Positions 50,986 to 58,462 of a stretch of DNA of 64,000 bases are shown one piece after another. The DNA is taken from NCBI RefSeq assembly GCF_014202115.1, contig NZ_JACHFW010000002.1:1-64000 (forward strand), in the 5' to 3' direction. The notes beneath the pieces were generated by a model. The model did no database searches. It saw only the letters and a list, made by a program, of their open reading frames with translations, and was not told the origin of the DNA. The translations under genes were made by a program, and so were the position numbers. Source of the stretch: Catenibacillus scindens. GTDB lineage: Bacteria > Bacillota > Clostridia > Lachnospirales > Lachnospiraceae. Position 1 is the first letter of the stretch; each line of letters opens with the position of its first letter.

Positions 50986-51501
50986 CTATTTCACTTCCTC
51001 TTTTAAACAAAGTGCCAACAACTCTTTCCCTCCATCAGTTTGGAAAAGCCCTTTGATATATTCTGCTTTTTTTCGATCTGGGCGAGTTTCGTAACAGTTT
51101 ACAATGAGATCTGCTTCTATCAGAAGCTGTAAAAGTTTGTTTTTGATATCATCGTAATCATGATGGCAGATAACTAAGTCGATAATTCTTGGAATATACG
51201 AGGGAATGTAATTTGCTTCTTTTAAAAAACGAGTGACAAGAAGCGGAACCGCCTGCTTCTGATTATCTTGACTGGCATCCCCGTTATAATGTTCTTTACA
51301 ATACTTGATTGCAATATCATGTAAAATCGCGGCTGCTTGTAGTATCTGCTGTTCTTCGACGGGAAGCTTCTCTTGCTCTCCCAATAATTTAGCCAATGCG
51401 TAAACCTTAAGGATGTGCTGTGTACGCCTGCTATGCCCTTCCTCATAGCACATTGCGTTATACAAGAGATGAGTTTCATCGTTTATCACGTTGACAATCA
51501 T
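50986..51501 (-). CDS. HD-domain phosphohydrolase-like protein 2
   Basis: 171 residues. SRRTQHILKVYALAKLLG (His), AAAILHDIAIKYCKEHYNG (HD pair), LVICHHDYDD and LLIEADLIVNCYET (Asp). A paralogue of the gene directly downstream; both are small single-domain HD proteins with the same spacing of metal ligands. First gene of the minus-strand operon that is divergent from the Crp/Fnr gene. The start at 51501 is ATG with a weak ribosome site (GAAAGGATG region). Confidence 0.88.
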   Translation of the reverse strand: MIVNVINDETHLLYNAMCYEEGHSRRTQHILKVYALAKLLGEQEKLPVEEQQILQAAAILHDIAIKYCKEHYNGDASQDNQKQAVPLLVTRFLKEANYIPSYIPRIIDLVICHHDYDDIKNKLLQLLIEADLIVNCYETRPDRKKAEYIKGLFQTDGGKELLALCLKEEVK

Positions 51502-51561
51502 CCTTTCATGAAAAGATTGTAATATCTCTTTATAGAATATAACATTACAAACGAGTCTTGC

Positions 51562-51597
51562 GTTGCGCTTGCAACATATAATTCAAAATGCTATACT
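51562..51597 (+). promoter_or_regulatory. Crp/Fnr gene promoter overlapped by a GTTGC-N4-GCAAC palindrome
   Basis: -35 TTGCAA (51569-51574), 17-base spacer, -10 TATACT (51592-51597). The palindrome GTTGC-GCTT-GCAAC (51562-51575) covers the -35. A second copy, GTTGC-GCAC-GCAAC, is upstream of asrA (52414-52427). The position suits repression of crp and of the divergent operon. Confidence 0.7.
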
Positions 51598-51621
51598 TTA
51601 AATTAGGAAAGGAGGGACAGC

Positions 51622-52281
51622 ATGAGGCTTGATATTGAACAACTAACCTTACTTCCAATTTTCAAAGGCATTCGTGAGGAAGATCTTCCGGCAATGTTGA
51701 CCTGCCTGGGAAGTTTTCAGAAAAAATATCAGAAAGATGAAGTTATTTTTTTGGAAAGCAATGAAGTCAGAAATGTTGGTATTATATTGTCTGGAACTGT
51801 GCATATGGTCAAGGTGGACTCCGAAGGCTATCAAACACTTCTTGTTGTAATGAAAAAGAATGAACTATTTGGGGAATCATTTTCCTGCGGAAGTCATTTA
51901 GATGCACAGGTCAGCTTTTTGGCCGCTGCACCCTGTGAAATTTTGTTTTTGCCCTTTCACAAAGTCATCCATTCCTGTAAGATGAGCTGTACCTTCCATC
52001 ATCGGCTGATTGAGAACATGGTCCAATTGATTGGAGATAAAAATGTCCAGTTGATGCACAAAATTGAAGTGATTTCCCAAAAGACACTTCGAGAAAAAAT
52101 ATTAGCATACTTACGACAACAGGCTATGGAGCAGAGCAGCAAACAATTTACAATTCCTTTGGGACGGCTCGAATTGGCTGAATACCTGTGTGCGGATCGT
52201 AGTGCAGTGACCAGAGAATTGTCCTATATGCAGCGAGATGGTCTAATTATTTATGATAAGAACACATTTCAGCTGTTATAA
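51622..52281 (+). CDS. Crp/Fnr-family transcriptional regulator
   Basis: 219 residues. The cyclic-nucleotide-like beta-barrel (residues about 25-115: VIFLESNEVRNVGIILSGTV) is followed by the dimer helix and the HTH (LGRLELAEYLCADRSAVTRELSYMQRDGLI). No four-Cys Fe-S set as in Fnr; Cys are scattered (CLG, SCGSH, APCE, HSCKMSC), and the last group may still hold a ligand or heme. AAGGAGGG before ATG 51622. Likely controls itself, the divergent HD/kinase/aminotransferase operon, and asrABC through the shared palindrome. Confidence 0.9.
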   Translation: MRLDIEQLTLLPIFKGIREEDLPAMLTCLGSFQKKYQKDEVIFLESNEVRNVGIILSGTVHMVKVDSEGYQTLLVVMKKNELFGESFSCGSHLDAQVSFLAAAPCEILFLPFHKVIHSCKMSCTFHHRLIENMVQLIGDKNVQLMHKIEVISQKTLREKILAYLRQQAMEQSSKQFTIPLGRLELAEYLCADRSAVTRELSYMQRDGLIIYDKNTFQLL

Positions 52282-52400
52282 TTAAAAAGCACAGATCTTT
52301 ATGCTATAAATAGGAAAAACCTGTTTGAGAAAATATTGGGGGTTACTCATGTTTTAAAATTCCATAAGGTCCCAATTAGCTCATTGGCACAATCCAATTA

Positions 52401-52440
52401 AAAAAGAATCCATGTTGCGCACGCAACATGGATTCTTTTT
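52401..52440 (+). terminator. Hairpin after crp with embedded GTTGC-N4-GCAAC site
   Basis: A perfect long hairpin (arms AAAAAGAATCCATGTTGCG and its complement, centre CA) ends in a T-run, so it can end crp transcripts. Its core GTTGCGCACGCAAC (52414-52427) equals the palindrome at the crp promoter, so it can also be an operator for asrA, 74 bases downstream. Confidence 0.75.
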
Positions 52441-52500
52441 TGTTTATGTTACACTTCGTATAGTTATTATGAATTCATATGAGCATAAGGAGGAAAATAT

Positions 52501-53517
52501 ATGGGCTTTCATGTTACCAATATGCAGCTGAGTGCATTATTTCAGACATGGCAAACCAATTATGACATCTATGCTCCCCGTAATTTTTCCGGCGGTGGGC
52601 GCTTTTCAGACACAGACTGTATCCGATACGGAAAAATCGACTGTGTGGATGAGATCGTATTCGATAAGAAGTCGGAGTATTCCTTCAAGGAGATTCTGAC
52701 CCCCATTTCCCAGACACTGTTTTTCTTTACGGAAGGCGAAACCAAAGAAGCAGATGCGCCCAAGAAAGGGGCGGTTATTTTCCTGCGCAGCTGTGATCTC
52801 CATGCGCTCAAGCGGCTGGACGATATGTACCTGCACAACGGCCCTGCTGATTACTACTACCAGCGCCTGCGGGAGAACATCAAAATCGTGCTGATGGGTT
52901 GTGCTCACTCCTTTGGAAACTGCTTCTGTGTCAGTATGGGCACCAATGTAAGCACCAACTACAACATGAGCATTGATTGCCAACCAGACGGCACCTACCT
53001 GGTGGACTGCAAGGATGAGGCATGGGCACAGCAGCTGGAGGCTGCGGAGACGCCTCGGTTGGAGGTTATTCCGAGCCATGTGGAAGAAAACAATGTCACT
53101 GTGCAGATTCCGGAACATCTGACCGCAGAGGTAGCCAAAAGCACCATGTGGAACGAGTATGACAGCCGCTGCATCAACTGTGGACGCTGTAATTTTGTTT
53201 GTCCCACCTGCACCTGCTTCACCATGCAGGATCTCTTTTACAGCGAGAATGGCAAGGTAGGAGAACGCCGCCGTGTCTGGGCCTCCTGCATGGTGGACGG
53301 CTTTACCGATGTGGCTGGCGGCGGCAGCTACCGAAAGAAGAACGGCGAGCGGATGCGGTTCAAAGTGCTGCACAAGGTGCTGGACTACAAGCAGCGCAAT
53401 GGCTATCACATGTGTGTAGGCTGCGGCCGGTGTGATGACATCTGCCCGGAGTACATTTCGTTCTCGGGCTGCATCAATAAATTGGACAATGCTATGGCGG
53501 AGGTGACCGAGCAATGA
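52501..53517 (+). CDS. asrA: Anaerobic sulfite reductase subunit A
   Basis: 338 residues, an electron-transfer subunit with two 4Fe-4S ferredoxin-like clusters. Cysteine groups CINCGRCNFVCPTC (about residues 222-235) and CVGCGRCDDICPEYI (about 304-318). The N-terminal ~200 residues are typical of AsrA/HydB-type subunits. AsrABC reduces sulfite to sulfide with NADH. AGGAGG and ATG 52501 are clear. The stop overlaps asrB by 4 bases. The codon choice here is much richer in C/G at third positions than that of the neighbouring crp and HD genes, a sign of separate origin. Confidence 0.95.
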   Translation: MGFHVTNMQLSALFQTWQTNYDIYAPRNFSGGGRFSDTDCIRYGKIDCVDEIVFDKKSEYSFKEILTPISQTLFFFTEGETKEADAPKKGAVIFLRSCDLHALKRLDDMYLHNGPADYYYQRLRENIKIVLMGCAHSFGNCFCVSMGTNVSTNYNMSIDCQPDGTYLVDCKDEAWAQQLEAAETPRLEVIPSHVEENNVTVQIPEHLTAEVAKSTMWNEYDSRCINCGRCNFVCPTCTCFTMQDLFYSENGKVGERRRVWASCMVDGFTDVAGGGSYRKKNGERMRFKVLHKVLDYKQRNGYHMCVGCGRCDDICPEYISFSGCINKLDNAMAEVTEQ

Positions 53518-54308
53518 TGAAAAATGATTATATCCCGTTTCCTTCTAAGATTTTGGAGGTCATCCGGCACACGGAGATTGAGTATACCTTCCGTATGGAA
53601 TTTCAGGGGGAAGTCAAGCCGGGACAATTTTTTGAGGTATCCATCCCCAAGTACGGAGAGGCACCCATCTCGGTCAGCGGCATTGGGGAAAACTTCGTAG
53701 ATCTAACCATCCGCCGTGTGGGCAAGGTTACCAATGAAGTGTTTGAGCGCTATGTGGGTGATACGCTTCTGCTGCGCGGCCCTTATGGAAATGGGTTTGA
53801 TGTATCCGATTATATGGGCAAGGACATTATTGTCATGGCTGGTGGCACCGGTCTGTCTCCGGTTTGTGGCGTAGTCAGTTACTTTTCCGAGCATCCTGAG
53901 CAAAGAGGTCATATGACCTTGATTGCAGGTTTCAAAACGCCCCATGATATTCTCTTCCGTGATGATCTGAATCGCTGGGGAAAGAACATGGATGTCATCC
54001 TTACCGTTGACTGTGCAGAAGAAGATGCGGCCTGCCATGTAGGTCTGGTCACCCAGTACATCCCGCAGATTAAGCTGGGCGATGTGCAGAATACCGTGGC
54101 CGTTGTGGTCGGTCCTCCTGCCATGATGCGCTTTTCTGTGCAGGGACTACTGGGCATTGGCCTGCCGGAGGAAAACATCTGGATCTCTCAGGAGCGGAAG
54201 ATGTGCTGTGGCTTGGGTAAATGCGGCCACTGTAAGATTGGCGATACATATGTCTGCCTGGACGGGCCGGTGTTCAATTATACCAAAGGAAAATTCCTGG
54301 TGGATTGA
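53514..54308 (+). CDS. asrB: Anaerobic sulfite reductase subunit B
   Basis: 264 residues, FAD- and NAD-binding ferredoxin reductase-type subunit. FAD part: FRMEFQGEVKPGQFFEVSIP and LLRGPYGNGFDVSDY. NAD part: DIIVMAGGTGLSPVCGVV. The C-terminal cysteine set CCGLGKCGHCKI plus a later Cys (YVCLDGPV) binds a 2Fe-2S cluster, as in dihydroorotate dehydrogenase B-type subunits. It takes electrons from NADH to AsrA/AsrC. The start ATG 53514 overlaps asrA. Confidence 0.95.
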   Translation: MMKNDYIPFPSKILEVIRHTEIEYTFRMEFQGEVKPGQFFEVSIPKYGEAPISVSGIGENFVDLTIRRVGKVTNEVFERYVGDTLLLRGPYGNGFDVSDYMGKDIIVMAGGTGLSPVCGVVSYFSEHPEQRGHMTLIAGFKTPHDILFRDDLNRWGKNMDVILTVDCAEEDAACHVGLVTQYIPQIKLGDVQNTVAVVVGPPAMMRFSVQGLLGIGLPEENIWISQERKMCCGLGKCGHCKIGDTYVCLDGPVFNYTKGKFLVD

Positions 54309-54319
54309 GGAGGGGTACC

Positions 54320-55282
54320 ATGGATATCAACACAAAAGCATTAAAAAAGAACGCATTCCGTGTCACCAAGGAGCGTGGTATGACCGCCTCCCGAATCCGT
54401 GTTCCAGGTGGACATCTGGATGCCAAATATCTCGGAGAGATCCAGAAAATTGCGGAGATCTACGGCAACGGTACGGTTCACATCACCTCCCGTCAGGGCT
54501 TTGAAATCCCCGGTATTCCCTTTGAAAAAATGCCGGAGGTCAATGCTGCTCTTCAGAGCCTGATCGACGGGCTGGATATCAATCAGGATGAGGTGGGTTA
54601 CGGCTATCCCGCCTCTGGAACTCGAAATATCACAGCCTGCGTGGGCAACCGTGTCTGTCCCTACGCTTGTTATGATACCACAGCCTTTGCGCAGCGCATT
54701 GAGAAAGCGGTGTTCCCAAATGACCTGCATTTTAAGATCGCTCTGACCGGCTGCCCTAACGACTGCGCAAAGGTGCGGATGCATGACTTTGGCATTATGG
54801 GTATGACAGTGCCTCAGTTTGAGCCAGACCGCTGTGTCAGTTGCGAAGCTTGTGTGAAAGCCTGCAAAAAGAAGTCCGTAGAAGCTCTGACACCGGTGAA
54901 CTTCCGTCCCCAGCGAGACGCACGGCGCTGCATCGGCTGCGGTGAGTGTGTGCTGGCCTGTCCCAATGCCGCATGGACCCGCAGCGATAAAAAGTATTAT
55001 CGGCTCACACTGCTGGGCAGAACCGGTAAGAAGAATCCCCGCCTGGGTGAAGATTTCATCAAATGGGTGGACGAGGATAGCATTATTAAGATCATTCTCA
55101 ACACCTATGACTATGTGAAGGAGTACATTGATCCCAACGCTCCCGGTGGCAAAGAACACATAGGCTATATCGTAGACCGAACCGGCTTTGAGGAATTCAA
55201 GCGGTGGGCCTTGCGGGATGTCACCCTGCCGGATATCGCAGAAGTTATGACACCCATGTACTGGAAGGGTGTGAAGTATTGA
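54320..55282 (+). CDS. asrC: Anaerobic sulfite reductase subunit C (siroheme subunit)
   Basis: 320 residues from ATG 54320 (GAGGAGGGG before it; a start at 54305 would contain the ribosome site). The siroheme/4Fe-4S ligands are CVGNRVCPYACYD (about 110-120) and TGCPNDCAKVRM (about 148-159). Two ferredoxin clusters are inserted: CVSCEACVKACKK and CIGCGECVLACPN. This is the catalytic subunit that carries out the six-electron reduction of sulfite to sulfide. It is followed 1 base later by a small FMN-binding gene. Confidence 0.95.
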   Translation: MDINTKALKKNAFRVTKERGMTASRIRVPGGHLDAKYLGEIQKIAEIYGNGTVHITSRQGFEIPGIPFEKMPEVNAALQSLIDGLDINQDEVGYGYPASGTRNITACVGNRVCPYACYDTTAFAQRIEKAVFPNDLHFKIALTGCPNDCAKVRMHDFGIMGMTVPQFEPDRCVSCEACVKACKKKSVEALTPVNFRPQRDARRCIGCGECVLACPNAAWTRSDKKYYRLTLLGRTGKKNPRLGEDFIKWVDEDSIIKIILNTYDYVKEYIDPNAPGGKEHIGYIVDRTGFEEFKRWALRDVTLPDIAEVMTPMYWKGVKY

Positions 55283-55283
55283 T

Positions 55284-55754
55284 ATGCGCCGGAAAGATAG
55301 AGAAATTATGGGCGAAGAAATCGAAATGATTCTCCAAAAGGGAGAATACGGAATTCTGTCCACGGTTGGCCAGGATGGAAAGCCGTATGCAGTTCCACTC
55401 AGTTATGTCTGGAAGGACGGGCTGATCCATCTGCACTGTGCTGCAAATGTGGGAAAGAAACTCGAAAATATATCCTACTGCTCGGATGTTTGTTTTGTGG
55501 TCGTTGGTGATACCACAGTGCAGCCCGAAAAGTTTGGTACTTTGTATGAGAGCGTCATTCTGACCGGTCAAATGATGCCGTCAAAAGATAAGCAGGCCAG
55601 CCTGATTGCATTGCTTGAAAAGTACAGCAAAGAATTTCTGGAAAAAGGGATGCAGTACATCCAGGCAGCATGGGACAAGACCGGCGTATATATTATTTAC
55701 CCCGAACAAATAACCGGAAAAGCGAAACGAACCGCAATGCACAGTAAAGTATAA
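55284..55754 (+). CDS. Pyridoxamine 5'-phosphate oxidase-like FMN-binding protein (NimA-type)
   Basis: 156 residues. Split-barrel flavin fold: ILQKGEYGILSTVGQDGKPY, then AVPLSYVWKDGLIHLHCA and VCFVVVGDTTVQPEKFGTLYESVI. Similar proteins include NimA-type nitroimidazole reductases and general flavin/heme binding proteins. The function here is open. It starts one base after asrC stops and likely shares its transcript, so a link to redox balance in sulfite reduction is possible. The codon use is less C/G rich than asr. Confidence 0.88.
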   Translation: MRRKDREIMGEEIEMILQKGEYGILSTVGQDGKPYAVPLSYVWKDGLIHLHCAANVGKKLENISYCSDVCFVVVGDTTVQPEKFGTLYESVILTGQMMPSKDKQASLIALLEKYSKEFLEKGMQYIQAAWDKTGVYIIYPEQITGKAKRTAMHSKV

Positions 55755-55811
55755 TTTTTTGTGTTCGATGAAAAGAAATTTACAATGCCATAATATCGCT
55801 TACAGGTCGAA

Positions 55812-57056
55812 TTACCGTTCCTGCTCTTTGTGCTTTCTCTTATAATGGGTCTGCTGCCCCTTCTGTGCCTGCCGCACCAATCTCCGTACAGCCTGCTGCT
55901 CCATTTCTTCATGCAGCATCCGAGAAACCGCCTTTTTGCTGTCAAACATCAAAAGCGGGCTGTACTTCTCGCCGTAAACCTCCTGCGCTCGGTTCTCCGC
56001 CTCCTGCTCCTTGCTGGGGCGGATGGCCTGCCTTGCTTCATACAGCTGCACCGGGTCAACGTCCTGAGCCTGCTCCCGAAGCCCGGCATACTCGTCCAGG
56101 GCAGCGTCCAGCTCAGCAGAATATTTCTGTTCCTGTTCTTCCAGCCGTTTCAGGCTCTGCTCCATGGCGGCGATGTCTTTGGGAAATTTATCGGCGGCAT
56201 CTTCCTCGGAATATGCCAGCGACGCCAGAAGCAGATTTTTCTCCGAACGCAGTTCCTCCAAATCCTCTGTCAGTGCCGCAATCTTAGCCGCCAGTTCCCG
56301 GTGCCAGAATACATGAACCGCAGAGAGCGCCTTTTTCTCGGAAAGCAGACTGCGGCGCTCCTTCGTCTTATCCCGAATGTCCTTTGCAAGCTGATTGTAC
56401 TGTGCGAGAGCAGGGCGCAGCGTATTCAGCGAGGTGTTCAGACGCTCCTTGCCTTTGCGGAGATACCTCAGCTGATAGCAGAACAGCAGCAGATTTTTAC
56501 GCAGATTCTCCATGGCAGCGGCAAGTGCCGGGATGGTATTTTTAACTGCCTGCGCCAGTTTTTTGACCTGCCCTCTCAGTTCACGGAGCAGGGCATTGTC
56601 GGTCTTGATCTGCCGGTTCAGTTCGCACCGGTCAGAGATTTCCAGAATAGGACGCACCAGGACACGGCTGCACAGAAAGGCGCCTGCAGCGGAGATCACC
56701 ATGATCAGCAGCAGTATGAGTGGGAACATTTTCAAAAAGGCTACAGTCAGTTCGCGGCCCGGAGAAACCGGTGCGGTAATACTCAAAGTGCAGGTTTCCG
56801 GTCGGTCTGCAAAATTGACTTCCAGTGAGGTTGTCAAAACATTGTCCCGATCACTATTGGGCAAGGAGCCAAAGGATAGAGTTTCCCCTGCCCCGGTAAG
56901 AATGACCAACGCCTGATTTTCCAGACTGAATTGCTCCAGGAGTCGGCTTGAATCCCTGTAATCCGACTGGGAAATCTTTTCTGTCAACCGCTGGATTTCT
57001 TCTTCAATCCGGCTGCTTGCAACAACCGTGTAGCTTTGAGGAAGAAAGATCATCAC
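55812..57056 (-). pseudogene. Chimera: sensor-kinase N-terminus joined in frame to a MobA/MobL relaxase C-terminus
   Basis: 414 codons in one frame. Residues 1-145: extracytoplasmic sensor (FLPQSYTVVASSRIEEEI), TM helix (LKMFPLILLLIMVISAAGAF) and the start of HAMP (VLVRPILEIS). Then at about residue 146 (near 56620) the sequence changes to the coiled-coil C-terminal part of mobilisation proteins (NRQIKTDNALLRELRGQVKK ... DPVQLYEARQAIRPSKEQEA ... KKAVSRMLHEEMEQQAV). No kinase domain and no relaxase domain remain. The first TM helix is also missing, since the frame starts at MIFLPQSY right against the aldo/keto reductase break. Two deletions made it, so a normal function is unlikely. Confidence 0.8.
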
Positions 57057-57761
57057 TATGTGAACGAAAAAGCTGTAGGCCGGGCAATAAAACAGTCAGG
57101 GATCAGCCGGGAAGATATTTTCCTTGAGACAAAACTGTGGCCGGCATTTTATGAGCAGGCGGATGCTGTGGAAAAGACGCTCAAGCGTCTGGATACGGAT
57201 TATATTGATCTTTTGCTGATTCATCAGCCCTCTGGAAATTATATCGCCGGGTACCAGCTTATGGAAAAAGCCTACAAAGAAGGTAAAGTACGGGCTATCG
57301 GCCTCTCAAACTTTACGCCGGAACAGATTCATGAAATCCTCAATATCTGTCAGGTAAAGCCTGCGGTACTTCAGACTGAAGTTCATCCCTACTCCCAGGA
57401 AAAAGAACTGAAAAAGTTTCTTGCCGGGGAGAGTATAGTCATTCAGGCATGGTATCCTTTAGGTCACGGGAACAAAACACTGATCCAGGAACCTATATTT
57501 ACCCGCCTGGGACAAAAGTACGGCAAATCAAACGCCCAGATCATTTTGCGCTGGCATATTCAGGACGGCAATATTGTAATTCCAGGGTCAAAAAACACAA
57601 AACATATTAAAGAAAATTTTGACCTCTTTGATTTTTCTCTCACAGACAAGGAGATGAAAGAAATCGCCGCCATGGATCAGCAAAAGCGGTATTATGTCAG
57701 CACTCCGGAGCTGTTGAACAGCTACGCAAAAATGGTTCCTCCGGTGGATGAACAGAAATAA
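57036..57761 (+). pseudogene. 5'-truncated aldo/keto reductase (AKR5-like)
   Basis: From about 57055 the sequence matches 2,5-diketogluconate reductase-type AKRs: YVNEKAVGRAIKQSGISRED, FLETKLWP (Lys), LLLIHQPSG (His), IGLSNFTPEQIHEIL, QTEVHPYSQ and VIPGSKNTKHIKEN. About 45 N-terminal residues, with the catalytic Asp, are missing; the Tyr survives directly at the break. The few residues before (MRKKDHH) come from the opposite-strand kinase sequence. No ribosome site fits. The C-terminus is complete. The gene is thus broken at the island edge. Confidence 0.82.
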
Positions 57762-57808
57762 GCGGTGTATAAACCGGCGATCAACCATAAGAAAGGGGAA
57801 CCGTAAAA

Positions 57809-58257
57809 ATGGATGAAAAAATGTTTGTGGTTTGTCACATGCTCTCGTCTTTAGACGGAAAGATTGATGGCGCCTTCTTTGGAACGTCCAAGGCTGCAGC
57901 GTCCATAAAAGCCTATGGGGATCTGAGAAATTTCTATCACTGCCAGGCCACCCTTTACGGGACAACGACAATGCTTGGCGGCTATGCCGACGGAAAGCTG
58001 GAGAAATCCTTGCCCCAAGATCAGTATATGCTCAGGGACGACTGGATCAATAAAGATGGTACATGCCAAAGGCATTTCATATATATTTGCCGGGAAGGAC
58101 CGGTTTGACTGCCGCCTGCTGTTAAAAAAGCTCAACTCCTCATTTCATATCAATCGGCTCATGATTGCCGGCGGCGGTATGATAAACTGGTCTTTTCTGC
58201 AAGAAGCTGGATGACGACGGTCTGTGGCTCCGATATACAATATTAAAAAAAGGATAA
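57809..58257 (+). pseudogene. RibD C-terminal/dihydrofolate reductase-like gene, frameshifted
   Basis: Reads MDEKMFVVCHMLSSLDGKID, then YHCQATLYGTTTMLGGYADG in the first frame. It shifts frame near 58065 to HAKGISYIFAGKDRFDCRLL and LMIAGGGMINWSFLQE, and shifts again to LDDDGLWLRYTILKKG before the stop at 58255. The three pieces together are the RibD_C fold (NADPH-binding AGGG, C-terminal strand), but the middle near the last shift is also shortened. GAAAGGGGA precedes ATG 57809. A terminator follows. Confidence 0.78.
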
Positions 58258-58267
58258 ATTCTGATAA

Positions 58268-58305
58268 AGCCTGGACAGCAACTCCCTCCTGTCCGGGCTT
58301 TTTTT
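58268..58305 (+). terminator. Terminator after the RibD-like pseudogene
   Basis: 11-bp stem AGCCTGGACAG / CTGTCCGGGCT (one G-T pair), loop of 10, seven T. Confidence 0.88.
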
Positions 58306-58331
58306 CGCACCGATGGAAGGAGATCGGAACT

Positions 58332-58352
58332 GTTATAGATTAAATCTATAAC
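58332..58352 (+). promoter_or_regulatory. 21-bp palindromic operator candidate upstream of the sulfhydrylase gene
   Basis: Perfect inverted repeat GTTATAGATT-A-AATCTATAAC. It lies 111 bases before the GTG start, in a gap (58258-58462) with no gene. Repeats of this shape are bound by dimeric repressors such as Rrf2/CymR-type regulators of sulfur genes; that assignment is an inference. Confidence 0.6.
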
Positions 58353-58462
58353 TGGATATTTTTTTTGAATATTGGAAAAAATAAGGTTTCCATGATAGGA
58401 TGAGTTCAGAAAACAGATCTCCTCCAGGGAGAACGACAATGATATTATGGAGGTTACAAACA

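Noticed and set aside
54341-55363. Long minus-strand frame opposite asrC
   Set aside because: Antisense of the conserved siroheme subunit; His/Cys-rich nonsense composition and no start signal.
58258-58462. SAM (S-box) or T-box riboswitch before metY
   Set aside because: The gap has a terminator of the preceding gene and a palindrome, but no S-box core elements or T-box sequence, and no second terminator close to the start codon.
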